Shown here: in pieces, positions 54,901 through 63,515 of the stretch | How the letters are laid out: every line of letters begins with the position of its first letter | Numbering within the stretch: position 1 is the first letter of the stretch | Source of the DNA: Candidatus Amulumruptor caecigallinarius | Lineage (GTDB): Bacteria; Bacteroidota; Bacteroidia; Bacteroidales; Muribaculaceae | Length of the DNA: 64,000 nt | Direction of reading: 5' to 3' | Assembly (NCBI GenBank): GCA_944321825.1 | Contig: CALUMU010000005.1 | Coordinates: 1-64,000 of the forward strand | Position numbers and translations under genes: made by a program | The notes under the pieces: generated by a model | What the model saw: only the letters and a program-made list of their open reading frames with translations | The model's database searches: none | Told to the model about the DNA's origin: nothing

Positions 54901-55448
54901 TCCTCTTCCGAGGGCGGCAATATATCAAAATTGCTGACCGAGTCGTTGAGACACACTATATTGACTTCAGGACGGTCAAGGATTATGTCTTCCAGCTCCA
55001 CCTTCATCAGCATCAGCTGCGGGATATTGACCTTGCCCTGAAGCGACACGAAACTGAGCAGCGAATCGGCATTGCCCGGAAGCCGCATACGGTCGGCATT
55101 GCTGATACCATGCAGCGAATGGCTGACAATGCTCAGGGAGTCCACCCTGACATTGAGCTGGGGGAATGTACTCCAATAGGTCAGTTCCACACGGCCGATA
55201 GATACGTCGGCATCAAGATACTCGGTAGCGACACGCTCCACTATCGGGGTCAGTTTCTTCGGAGTCAGAATCCATACAGCCAAACCTACTACAGACAGCA
55301 CGAGCACAACCAACGCCAAAGCCGTCACCACTACCCATTTAATCAACCTGAGCCACAATGGGCGGCGACGCTTGGCCGGTTTCCCTTTGTCTGGTGAAAG
55401 GTTTTCCGCATTATTATTGTTGTTATTTTCCGAAGGCTTAGTGTCCAC
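51912..55448 (-). CDS. AsmA-like large envelope protein
   Basis: 1178 aa. The start is GTG. A cytoplasmic N-terminus with an Asn run (SENNNNNNAEN) and basic patch is followed by one TM helix (about 38-60: VVVTALALVVLVLSVVGLAV), then AsmA-type beta-repeats to the end (LTPIVERVATEYLDADVSIG; SFDMDSLVIKDTKLKAGRSS; ISGRINAEMVATTDIF). AsmA/TamB-like proteins span the periplasm and are proposed lipid-transfer bridges. The C-terminus ends in a Pro/Glu/Lys-rich tail. The 110-bp gap upstream has no clear TAnnTTTG box. Confidence 0.88.
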   Translation of the reverse strand: MDTKPSENNNNNNAENLSPDKGKPAKRRRPLWLRLIKWVVVTALALVVLVLSVVGLAVWILTPKKLTPIVERVATEYLDADVSIGRVELTYWSTFPQLNVRVDSLSIVSHSLHGISNADRMRLPGNADSLLSFVSLQGKVNIPQLMLMKVELEDIILDRPEVNIVCLNDSVSNFDILPPSEEEADSTAMPDISFNRFSLPGGLKAAYFNAADTTDMKVEIVPSNLATVGNSSYTLTTGGDARLKIAGVALPPSVDFKFDGKIVWRSHQPYALGIENFDIGIGPLNGIVDTELDFTDDMEVKTFDVKISDVSVADVINWLPKEYVSSLKGMKTDLKVSMAMRLTAPYAVSDDALPSFDFSIEMPDGSLSFQQMVLTAFGLDVSGHVNGRNIDGSTINIKRLLAVGKSIGFKFSGSVSKLLSDPVVKGEFKGGVGFGRLPSALMDKLPFTLKGKLVMDAHLDVRQSYFDRLNFHKLKIDGEATLTDFYMLMNDTTGDIYARNATLKFGSSSSFTTKRGRQVDSLLTVSLKVDTASYMMDGLGLTGSDMHLGLGVSNKAASADTAVVIPMGLDISASRLRYVDMSDSSSVMLRSPKVGAVITRYKDSNKRPMMMTRISADRIRYRSSAGRVTLREPLVRLRLYPSARPRMNNRLGAIFDSITAAHPSLRADSVYTLARREHALQRRKNRAANASRPRARHDSTDLLDFRADKETRSLLLWWNASGRITAKRGRILTPYYPLRNVVRNVDISFDMDSLVIKDTKLKAGRSSLTVNGVISNYTNAMLRKRAAMNLRLSLTGDTIDINQLVNASFYGAAYAEKLAEGASAVKMGDDVSDDALEQQVENSAADSVAGPLLVPMNFDADLNMSSKVVLYEGLTLHDFRGVAMMHEGAIKLTDLGANTDAGRVNLNALYSAPTKNEMTLGMGLVLTNFYIEKFNKLFPTVDSILPALNTISGRINAEMVATTDIFPNMDMNLGSLSALLTIKGDSLVVIDPDTYKTISKWLMFKNKNRNMIDSISAQIAIENNQLEIYPFIFNFDRYKLGVMGNNDMAMNLNYHVSVLKSPIPFKFGINIKGTIDDMKIRLGGAKVKENMVVERVQLVDTTRINLVKEMDRVFRRGVRNARLRSLNARGRNHGDRLRMDADVPGDTISAADSALFIKEGLLPPPPPTPEESKEKKSK

Positions 55449-55558
55449 GATAAGATTGTATAATAGATTCGACTAAGAAGCTTAATAAAAACAAGCTCCA
55501 TATAAATGAAATGCAATGACAGACAGATTTGTTCGTATTCTGCAAACAATCCCTGACA

Positions 55559-56329
55559 TCAGTCACGCTTACGGGCCGTGATATGGTAGCAAGGCTGCTG
55601 TCGCTCGAATTTTATATAGCACCAGCCTTCCTTACGAAGACCATAGAGTACTTCTCCGAGTAGATTTTTCAAGTCTTCGGCACTGCGGCGCGGCTGCATC
55701 GAATCGCTGCACGCAAATCGCGAATAAGTGATGTCAAACGTTGTGCCGAGCTGGTGGACCGACGAGTCTACCGCATTGCTGTTACGCCGCCGCAGACGAG
55801 ATACGCTTTCAGGTGTGCGGAGCACACTCGTAACCCTGATGCGGTACGCTCCGCCTCCACGGGCGGCAAGGCTGTCGTTGAAGCGTCGTCCTATTTCATG
55901 GAGCAACGTAGCAGCCTCCGGCACAAGGTATGGCGACGAGTACGTCAGCTCGTCGACATAGAAATCCCTGCACGACACTACCTTGACCAGATCGCGCCCC
56001 GGATCGAAGTGCGAGCGGGTATCGGTCAGCGGCTTGATGCCTATGCTCTCGGCTGCTGCCCAATGCACCATATTGCTGTCATTGAACACCTCCCCGAGAT
56101 GTCCGATGGTGTTTATCCGTATCTTCCGTGTGTTGCCCGGCATTTCCTCCAAAACACGGTTCCATCCGGCAGACGAATCGGCAAGCAGACTGATGTCAAA
56201 ATCCACTGTCTGTGCCATCAGATGCGGTCTGCCGAAAATCACACCGGCATTTGTATGGTCGGTCAAAGCCAGAGAAGCAATGAATACGGCCACCGACGCT
56301 GCTATTATCACCAATAGGATTTTTCGCAT
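55559..56329 (-). CDS. DUF5715 protein with M15-type metal motifs
   Basis: 256 aa with an N-terminal membrane anchor or signal (ILLVIIAASVAVFIASLAL). Motifs of the D-Ala-D-Ala carboxypeptidase/M15 fold are visible: SVHQLGTTFDI gives H192 and D199, and CYHIT gives H249, a plausible zinc site. Arg-rich RIRVTSVLRTPESVSRLRRR precedes it, as in M15 enzymes. A peptidoglycan peptidase is possible; family activity is not established. It follows the Na/Pi symporter by 35 nt. Confidence 0.85.
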   Translation of the reverse strand: MRKILLVIIAASVAVFIASLALTDHTNAGVIFGRPHLMAQTVDFDISLLADSSAGWNRVLEEMPGNTRKIRINTIGHLGEVFNDSNMVHWAAAESIGIKPLTDTRSHFDPGRDLVKVVSCRDFYVDELTYSSPYLVPEAATLLHEIGRRFNDSLAARGGGAYRIRVTSVLRTPESVSRLRRRNSNAVDSSVHQLGTTFDITYSRFACSDSMQPRRSAEDLKNLLGEVLYGLRKEGWCYIKFERQQPCYHITARKRD

Positions 56330-56364
56330 CTGCTATAACTGTTGTTCTGTATACTTATATGTAT

Positions 56365-58203
56365 TTAATGCGCAGCCTGACGGCGAAATTGCTCTTTTAC
56401 CGTGTCCACGACATTGATTATATAGTCGCCCATGCGCTCTACATCGCTGACGAGGTCCATATAATATATGCCGCTCTGGTATTCATATACCCGGTTGTTG
56501 ATATTGTTGACATTCTCGCCGCGAAGCTGGTTGCGCATGTTGTTAAGCTCGCGTTCGCGGTTGTACGATGCTATTATATCCGATTCGCGGACATGTTCTA
56601 TGTCGCCGAGCAGTTTGAGCATGTTGTCCATGGCCGTCAATACCTGCACGAACATGCTGTCCACATTGTCATATATATCTTTGTTAAATTCGGCGTTGCT
56701 CTCATGCTTGCGGAGCAGTATCTTGCCGGTACCGTAACAACAGTCGGCGATGCTCTCGATTTCCGACACGATACTTAGCATTGCGGCGATGTGCATCTTG
56801 CCTTCGTTTGACAGACGGCCCTCGGCACAACGGTTAAGATAATGGGCTATCTCTATCTCCATGCGGTCAGAAATCTCCTCATATTTTTCCAGACGTGAAA
56901 ACCGTTTGGTAAATTCGTCCGTTCCCTCCTTGGTGTGCACCAGTTCCTTAGCCATACCTATCATGCGGCGTACTCGCTCGCCAAACACCACAATCTCCTT
57001 TTCGGCCTGCGAGAGGTTGAGCTCGGAAGCGCTGACGAGGCCGCTCGATATAAATTTGAGCTGGAACTCCTCATCCTCCGTATTACGCGACGGTACAAGC
57101 CACACTACCACCTTGACATAGAAGTTGGTCAACCATATCATGATAGAGACATTAATCAGGTTAAACAAAGTGTGGAACATTGCTAAACCGATAGAAACGC
57201 TTACCTGCAACGATGCCACTCGCGCCTGAGCAGCTGCAAGCTGTCCGCTGATTTCGCTGGGCGGATTGGAGTTAAACAGATGATTGTATATGCCCGGGTC
57301 GGTAGCTTCAAGATGGCGCACGTACTGCGACAACTCTCCAGGGTTTCCTGACCCTAAAGCTTCGGTCACCCATGCCGTAAGCCCGACAAAAGGCAAGAAT
57401 GCCACCAATGCCCACACAGTGCCCAAGACATTGAAAAGCAGATGTCCCATGGCAGTGCGCTTGGCGGCTACGTTACCGCTCATCGAAGCTATGATGGGGG
57501 TGATAGTCGTGCCAATGTTGGAGCCGAGCACCAACGCACACGCCAGATCAAAACCAATCCATCCCTTTGAACACATAATCAGCACGATAGCAAACATCGC
57601 CGCCGACGATTGCAACACCATCGTAACCATCAAGCCTACAGCGAGAAATATCAACACCGAACCATAACCCATGTCGGCGTATGCCTGCAAGGAAGCAAAC
57701 ATTTCAGGGTTGCTCTGGAGGTCGGGGACATGCAGGTTGATTTGCGCAAGCGACATGAACAGCAGCGCAAAGCCGACGAGGAACTCGCCTATGGACTTAG
57801 TGCGTCCTTTCTTGGCAAACAGCAGCGGCACGGCCACGGCAAGAATCGGCAGCGCAAACGCCGAAACATCCACCGAGAAGCCTAAAAACGATATAATCCA
57901 CGCTGTAAATGTAGTGCCGACATTCGCACCCATTATTACGGCCATAGACTGTGCCAACGACATCAGCCCTGCGTTGACGAAGCTCACCACCATCACCGTA
58001 GATGCGCTCGAGCTCTGTATCAAAGCCGTGATAAGACACCCGGTTATCAGCCCCGCAAACCTGTTGCGCGTCATAGCCGAAAGAATGTTGCGGAGACGGT
58101 CGCCCGCTGCCTTCTGAAGGCCTTCGCTCATAATCTTCATGCCGAAGAGGAAGAGGCCTACCGCGCCTAAAAGGCCGAGAAAGTCAAGTATCGAATAGTT
58201 CAT
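56365..58203 (-). CDS. Na+/phosphate symporter with PhoU-like tail
   Basis: 612 aa from the ATG at 58203. Two Na/Pi-cotransporter repeats are marked by TALIQSSSASTVMVVSFVN (about 59-77) and MVLQSSAAMFAIVLIMCSKG, with ANVGTTFTAW and SNIGTTITPI. Residues about 400-600 form helical PhoU-like bundles. It probably takes up phosphate with sodium at the inner membrane. It is cotranscribed with the DUF5715 gene; a TAACTTTG box lies upstream. Confidence 0.93.
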   Translation of the reverse strand: MNYSILDFLGLLGAVGLFLFGMKIMSEGLQKAAGDRLRNILSAMTRNRFAGLITGCLITALIQSSSASTVMVVSFVNAGLMSLAQSMAVIMGANVGTTFTAWIISFLGFSVDVSAFALPILAVAVPLLFAKKGRTKSIGEFLVGFALLFMSLAQINLHVPDLQSNPEMFASLQAYADMGYGSVLIFLAVGLMVTMVLQSSAAMFAIVLIMCSKGWIGFDLACALVLGSNIGTTITPIIASMSGNVAAKRTAMGHLLFNVLGTVWALVAFLPFVGLTAWVTEALGSGNPGELSQYVRHLEATDPGIYNHLFNSNPPSEISGQLAAAQARVASLQVSVSIGLAMFHTLFNLINVSIMIWLTNFYVKVVVWLVPSRNTEDEEFQLKFISSGLVSASELNLSQAEKEIVVFGERVRRMIGMAKELVHTKEGTDEFTKRFSRLEKYEEISDRMEIEIAHYLNRCAEGRLSNEGKMHIAAMLSIVSEIESIADCCYGTGKILLRKHESNAEFNKDIYDNVDSMFVQVLTAMDNMLKLLGDIEHVRESDIIASYNRERELNNMRNQLRGENVNNINNRVYEYQSGIYYMDLVSDVERMGDYIINVVDTVKEQFRRQAAH

Positions 58204-58266
58204 CTGATTGGCGTAATATGCACGACTAATAGTATATACAATACGATATGTCAATATGTACAAGCA

Positions 58267-58274
58267 CAAAGTTA
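58267..58274 (-). promoter_or_regulatory. Bacteroidales -7 box (TAACTTTG) of the Na/Pi symporter gene
   Basis: TAACTTTG on the minus strand, 63 nt before the ATG at 58203. Confidence 0.5.
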
Positions 58275-58434
58275 ATGAAAATGCGCAAATAACTTAGAGC
58301 TTGTTAAAAATTAAATATGAATAATTGTGCAGCCTATCTTGTCATGCCCGCGCAGCAGCCTGTTTACGAATGTTTACAAATATGAATGTCACTAAATGGG
58401 GAGAGCATGTTATAGGTGATTAGCAGAAAGTTTG

Positions 58435-58442
58435 TAACTTTG
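58435..58442 (+). promoter_or_regulatory. Bacteroidales -7 box (TAACTTTG) of the DUF2723 unit
   Basis: TAACTTTG ends 20 nt before the ATG at 58463. Confidence 0.55.
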
Positions 58443-58462
58443 CGTGGTTGATTACACACAAG

Positions 58463-61400
58463 ATGAAACGTTATAATCTCGTCAATAATTCGTTAGGCTG
58501 GCTGTGCTTCATCATCGCCGCAGTCACCTACATGCTCACATTAGAGCCTACTGCAAGTTTCTGGGACTGCCCGGAATACATCTCCCAGGCTTACAAACTC
58601 GAAGTCGGGCATCCGCCGGGCAACCCCATATGGATAATGATGGCCCGCGTGGCCGTCAACTTCGCCGGCGGCAATACTGAACTTGTACCCCTTATGGTCA
58701 ATGCATCGTCGGCTATGTTCAGCGCGGCCACCATACTCCTCCTTTTCTGGAGCATCACGCACCTTGTCAAGCGTCTGTTAGTGCGTGACGATGCCGACAG
58801 CATATCCCTTACCGAAATGATAGTAATCATGGGGTCAGGTCTATGCGGAGCGTTGGCCTACGCATGGAGCGACACTTTCTGGTTTTCGGCCGTCGAAGCC
58901 GAGGTTTATGCTTTCTCGTCGTTCTGTACGGCATTGGTATTCTGGCTCATACTGAAATGGGAAGCTCGCGCCGACCAGCCCCACAGCGACCGCTATTTGG
59001 TGCTGATAGCTTATGTCATAGGCATATCCATCGCCGTCCATCTGCTCAACCTGCTCTGCATCCCTGCCATAGTATTGGTGGTATATTACCGCAAATGGGC
59101 GAAGACCACAGCATCAGGCTCGCTCATAGCCCTGCTGGTGTCGTTTGTGATAATCGGCCTGATACTGTTCGGACTCGTGCCGGGATTCATCGAAGTATCG
59201 CAGTATTTCGAGCTTTTCTTCGTCAACACATGCGGTATGCCATATAACATGGGTGTGCTTATCTATGCCATCCTGACCATCGCAGCTTTTGTATGGTGCA
59301 TCCGCTCCATGTACGCACAGAAGAGTCCGCTTAAGATAAAGGTGTCGTTCCTGCTCGCCATCCTGCTCAGCGGCATCCCATTCATAGGCGACAGCCTATG
59401 GATTCCAGTAATCATACTTGGAGGTCTGGCGGCATACCTGTGGATGGCAAAAAAAATACCTGTAAGGGTGCTGACTGTGGCGACCCTTAGCTGCTTCGTG
59501 ATATTCATAGGCTACACGAGCTACGCCCTGCTGCTGATACGTTCGTCGGCCAACACGCCAATGAACCAGAACGGGCCCGACAACGTCTTTACCCTCTCAA
59601 GCTACCTCAACCGCGAGCAATACGGCGAAACGCCGCTGCTCTACGGCCGCACCGTCAATTCGTCGATACTCTATAAGGTAGAGGGACAGACACCGCGTCC
59701 TGTGGTCAACCTGTCGAAACCGCTCTATGGCAAAGCCGTCGACGGCGAGGACCGCTATGTCAACTACGGCTACAAGAAGGACTACGTCACCACGCCCGAG
59801 CTCAACATGCTCTTCCCACGCATCCACAGCTCGTCGCATCTCGAAGCATACACCGACTGGATAGACATGAAAGGGAAGCCTGTCGATGCCACCGTCTACT
59901 TGGACGAAAACGGAGAGCCGCTACAGAAAGTGACGAAGATGAAACCCACCATGGGCGAAAACCTGAAATTCTTCCTCACTTATCAGCTCAACCACATGTA
60001 CTGGCGGTATTTCATGTGGAATTTCGCCGGCCGACAGAACGACATCCAGGGCAACGGAGAGGTCAACAACGGCAACTGGATAAGCGGCATACCGTTTATC
60101 GACAATCTGCGCCTCGGCGACCAGTCGCTGCTCCCCGACGACCTCGGCAAGGCCAACAAAGGCCACAACGTATACTACATGCTCCCGCTGATTCTCGGCA
60201 TAATCGGACTGGGATGGCAGGCATTCACGTCCAAAAGGGGCATAGAGCAGTTCTGGGTCGTATTTTTCCTTTTCTTTATGACCGGCATAGCCATCGTGCT
60301 ATACCTCAACCAGACACCCACACAGCCACGTGAACGCGACTATGCATTTGCCGGGTCGTTCTACGCCTATGCCATATGGATAGGAATCGGAGTCGCCGGA
60401 CTGTGGCGAGGCATCAACAGCCTGCTTGAAAGCTTCAAGAAAAAGCCCGACCACAAGCTGACTGCGATTGCCGCATCGGTCATCGGTCTGCTGATACCGC
60501 TACAGATGGTATCGCAGACATGGGACGACCATGACCGCAGCGGGCGTTACACTGCGAGGGATTTCGGCTTCAACTACCTCAATTCGCTTGACGACAACGC
60601 CATCATATTTACAAACGGCGACAATGACACGTTCCCGCTCTGGTATGCACAGGAGGTGGAAGGAGTCCGCACCGATGTGCGTGTGGTCAACCTCAGCTAC
60701 CTCACTACCGACTGGTATGTCAACCAGATGAAGCACCCGACATACGACGCAGCCGCCATAGACATGCTCGCCAAGCCGGCCGACTATGCCTATGACCGCC
60801 TGCAGTTCAACTACTTCTTCGACCCCGACACTACGAAGGTCAATGCCCTCAAATCGCTTGAGCAGATTTACGATGCCAAAAGCGACAAAAACAGCTACGG
60901 GCTCCCCATGATGAAATACCCCAACATGTATGTCCCGGTCGACCGTGATGCTATGGTCAAGGCAGGACGCATCACCGAAGCCGAGGCCAAAATAGCCGAC
61001 GACATCATCGACTTCGACATGATGCAGGATGCCTCTACAGCCCGTGACGGAGGAATGTCGTTGAGCAAGCTGATTTCGTTGGATATGATAGCCACAAGCG
61101 CAGCCAACGGATGGAACCGCCCCATATATTTTGCATCCACTGTGCCTACGGAATATTACCTCGGCCTTTCGCCCTATCTGCGTTCCACCGGCATGGCTTT
61201 CGAGGTGTCACCGATACGTGATGCTAACGGAATGACGAGCGTCAACACCGATAAAATGTACCGCAACGTGACCGAACGTTTCCGCTGGGGCGGCATCGAA
61301 GCAGTCAATGACGGCAAGGAAATATATCTTGACGAGACAGTGCGCCGCATGGTGACTTCGACACGCTCATCGCTCTATGACCTCGCCCACGCCCTGATTG

Positions 61401-61861
61401 TGGAGGGTCTTGAAGCCACGGACAGCATCACCGATGCCAACAAGCAGCAAGCGGAAGCGTTTGCAACCGACCGCTACAAGAAAGCTGTCACCATACTGGA
61501 TCTGATGATGACCAAGCTGCCCACCAAGGCCCAGCCGTTCGGCATACAGCTCGGCCAACAAGTAGCCGAACTCTACGCTACCCTTGCCGAGCTTACAGGC
61601 GACAAAGCTCTGACCGACAAGGCTCTGTCAATACTCCGCAACGAACTCGACCAATACACTCAGAACGTGGTATATTACCAGAGTCTCAAGCCATGGCAAT
61701 ACATGACGCTGCCGGCCACCGACCGATGGATCGACCAGCACTATTACCTCAAACTCCTGCAGGCCTATAGCGACTTCGGAGGAGATGCCGAAGCATACAT
61801 GCAGCAAGCGGCCGACAAGGGGGTCAACTTCACACGGCAAGCATCTTTCCTCGACAGCTAA
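58463..61861 (+). CDS. DUF2723 multi-pass membrane protein, probable GT-C type
   Basis: 1132 aa from the ATG at 58463. The N-terminal part has about twelve TM helices and the DUF2723 signature SFWDCPEYISQAYKLEVGHP with the Asp and HPPG in the first loop, like GT-C sugar transferases. Conserved PRERDYAFAGSF and FTNGDNDTFPLWYAQEVEGV follow. The last third is soluble and helical. The family is widespread in Bacteroidetes and is thought to glycosylate proteins or lipids in the envelope; the substrate here is unknown. First gene of a run with a deacetylase, queG and a kinase. Confidence 0.9.
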   Translation: MKRYNLVNNSLGWLCFIIAAVTYMLTLEPTASFWDCPEYISQAYKLEVGHPPGNPIWIMMARVAVNFAGGNTELVPLMVNASSAMFSAATILLLFWSITHLVKRLLVRDDADSISLTEMIVIMGSGLCGALAYAWSDTFWFSAVEAEVYAFSSFCTALVFWLILKWEARADQPHSDRYLVLIAYVIGISIAVHLLNLLCIPAIVLVVYYRKWAKTTASGSLIALLVSFVIIGLILFGLVPGFIEVSQYFELFFVNTCGMPYNMGVLIYAILTIAAFVWCIRSMYAQKSPLKIKVSFLLAILLSGIPFIGDSLWIPVIILGGLAAYLWMAKKIPVRVLTVATLSCFVIFIGYTSYALLLIRSSANTPMNQNGPDNVFTLSSYLNREQYGETPLLYGRTVNSSILYKVEGQTPRPVVNLSKPLYGKAVDGEDRYVNYGYKKDYVTTPELNMLFPRIHSSSHLEAYTDWIDMKGKPVDATVYLDENGEPLQKVTKMKPTMGENLKFFLTYQLNHMYWRYFMWNFAGRQNDIQGNGEVNNGNWISGIPFIDNLRLGDQSLLPDDLGKANKGHNVYYMLPLILGIIGLGWQAFTSKRGIEQFWVVFFLFFMTGIAIVLYLNQTPTQPRERDYAFAGSFYAYAIWIGIGVAGLWRGINSLLESFKKKPDHKLTAIAASVIGLLIPLQMVSQTWDDHDRSGRYTARDFGFNYLNSLDDNAIIFTNGDNDTFPLWYAQEVEGVRTDVRVVNLSYLTTDWYVNQMKHPTYDAAAIDMLAKPADYAYDRLQFNYFFDPDTTKVNALKSLEQIYDAKSDKNSYGLPMMKYPNMYVPVDRDAMVKAGRITEAEAKIADDIIDFDMMQDASTARDGGMSLSKLISLDMIATSAANGWNRPIYFASTVPTEYYLGLSPYLRSTGMAFEVSPIRDANGMTSVNTDKMYRNVTERFRWGGIEAVNDGKEIYLDETVRRMVTSTRSSLYDLAHALIVEGLEATDSITDANKQQAEAFATDRYKKAVTILDLMMTKLPTKAQPFGIQLGQQVAELYATLAELTGDKALTDKALSILRNELDQYTQNVVYYQSLKPWQYMTLPATDRWIDQHYYLKLLQAYSDFGGDAEAYMQQAADKGVNFTRQASFLDS

Positions 61862-61873
61862 ACACCTGTACTG

Positions 61874-62494
61874 ATGCTTATAGAGCAGCCACGACTACCA
61901 TATCGTCTCCTGTTCCCGGAGGCGATATGGCGTATTAAGCACCGCGACAAAAAGGCCGTATACCTGACATTTGACGACGGTCCTATACCCGAGGTAACAC
62001 CTTGGGTACTCGACACGCTCGACCGTTATGGGGTGAAGGCTACATTTTTCATGGTCGGCGACAATGTACGCAAGCATCCTGAAGTATTCAGCGAAGTGCT
62101 CCGTCGCGGACACACCGTGGGTAACCACACCATGCACCACCTGCAGGGATTCAAGGTGACGACTCTGCGCTACATGCGAGACATCACCGAAGCCGACACC
62201 CTGATAGGCAGTTCGCTGTTCCGTCCGCCTCACGGTCTGATTCGCTGGGCACAGGCCGCAGCCATCAAGCACCACTACAACATCATCATGTATGACCTCG
62301 TGACACGCGACTACAGCAAGTGCATGACACCTGACAAAGTATTTGCCAATGTCAGGAAATACACACGTAACGGGTCAATCATCGTATTCCACGACTCGCT
62401 GAAGGCTTGGCGCAACCTCAAATATGCGCTGCCGAAAAGCATCGAATGGCTACAGCAGCAAGGTTATGAATTTATGGTCATACCAGGCGATTGA
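61874..62494 (+). CDS. Polysaccharide deacetylase (NodB-like)
   Basis: 206 aa. The NodB domain has the catalytic base and metal Asp in TFDDGP (D34, D35), the metal histidines in NHTMHH (H85, H89), RPPHG and the late VFHDS. Such CE4 enzymes remove N-acetyl groups from sugar polymers. No signal peptide is evident, so it may act on cytoplasmic or lipid-linked precursors. It starts 12 nt after the DUF2723 gene. Confidence 0.92.
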   Translation: MLIEQPRLPYRLLFPEAIWRIKHRDKKAVYLTFDDGPIPEVTPWVLDTLDRYGVKATFFMVGDNVRKHPEVFSEVLRRGHTVGNHTMHHLQGFKVTTLRYMRDITEADTLIGSSLFRPPHGLIRWAQAAAIKHHYNIIMYDLVTRDYSKCMTPDKVFANVRKYTRNGSIIVFHDSLKAWRNLKYALPKSIEWLQQQGYEFMVIPGD

Positions 62495-62509
62495 CCACCT
62501 ATCCCCTAT

Positions 62510-63427
62510 ATGGAGCGAAGCCAAGTCAAGGAAATCGTCAAAGGTGTGGGTGCTACGGCTGTAGGCATCGCACGCGTCACGGAGGTAGATGCAGCGGCAA
62601 GGCAATCCTATCTCCACTGGATAGAGTCAGGCCGCTCGGCACCGCTCGGCTACATGGACCGCTACCACGAAGTACGCGACAATCCACGGCTGCTGCTTGA
62701 CGGAGCCAACAGCATCATTGTGGCTGCGTTCAGCTACTACTACCCGACATCTGCCGCCAGATCGCATTTCACCATAGCCCGGTATGCACGCGGAGCCGAC
62801 TACCACGACGTAGTGCGCCGACGGCTTAACGAAGCAGTCTCCGCAATGATTTCCGAGACAGCCCTTGACCCGTCGGATTTCCGCGTGTGCGTCGATACAG
62901 CCCCGCTGCGCGAACGGTATTGGGCGCGGAAAGCCGGAGTAGGGTTCATCGGACGCAACAATGCCCTGATAGTGCCCGGCGAAGGCTCATACATGGTCTT
63001 AGGCGAGATTCTGACCACCATGGAGCTTGATACCGATGCCCCCTGCGCACTGACCTGCGGCAACTGCATGGCTTGCGTCAAGAGCTGTCCCGCAGGGGCT
63101 TTGGATTGCGACGAGGACGGTTACTGCGGAGTCGATGCTTCACGATGTCTCAGCTGCCTCACCATAGAGCACAGGGGGGACTTCCCCGAGGGGGTAAAAC
63201 TCGGGGGACGCATCGCCGGATGCGACACATGCCAGGATGTATGTCCGCACAACCGTCATGCGAAAACATCCACGATAGCTGAATTTGCGCCCTCAAATCC
63301 ACTGCTCGACATGACGGACGACCAGATATTGTCGCTCCGTGCCGAGGACATCCGTCCTCTTACACGACACACGTCTCTCAGCCGCATCAAACCTGCCGAC
63401 TTCATCCGCAACATCCACACTCCATAG
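62510..63427 (+). CDS. queG: Epoxyqueuosine reductase
   Basis: 305 aa. The cobalamin-binding N-terminal domain carries FSYYYP and DTAPLRERYWARKAGVGFIG, the two 4Fe-4S sites are CALTCGNCMACVKSCPAG and CLSC...CDTCQDVCPHN. It reduces epoxyqueuosine to queuosine in the wobble position of tRNAs with GUN anticodons, using B12. It lies 15 nt after the deacetylase. Confidence 0.95.
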   Translation: MERSQVKEIVKGVGATAVGIARVTEVDAAARQSYLHWIESGRSAPLGYMDRYHEVRDNPRLLLDGANSIIVAAFSYYYPTSAARSHFTIARYARGADYHDVVRRRLNEAVSAMISETALDPSDFRVCVDTAPLRERYWARKAGVGFIGRNNALIVPGEGSYMVLGEILTTMELDTDAPCALTCGNCMACVKSCPAGALDCDEDGYCGVDASRCLSCLTIEHRGDFPEGVKLGGRIAGCDTCQDVCPHNRHAKTSTIAEFAPSNPLLDMTDDQILSLRAEDIRPLTRHTSLSRIKPADFIRNIHTP

Positions 63428-63515
63428 CCAGGCTTGCAGAACATCGGCTCTCATCAGCCACACGCAATAATAGAGCGACTGCAAGCGTTAAATATTATAT
63501 ACACATGCCCTTAGT

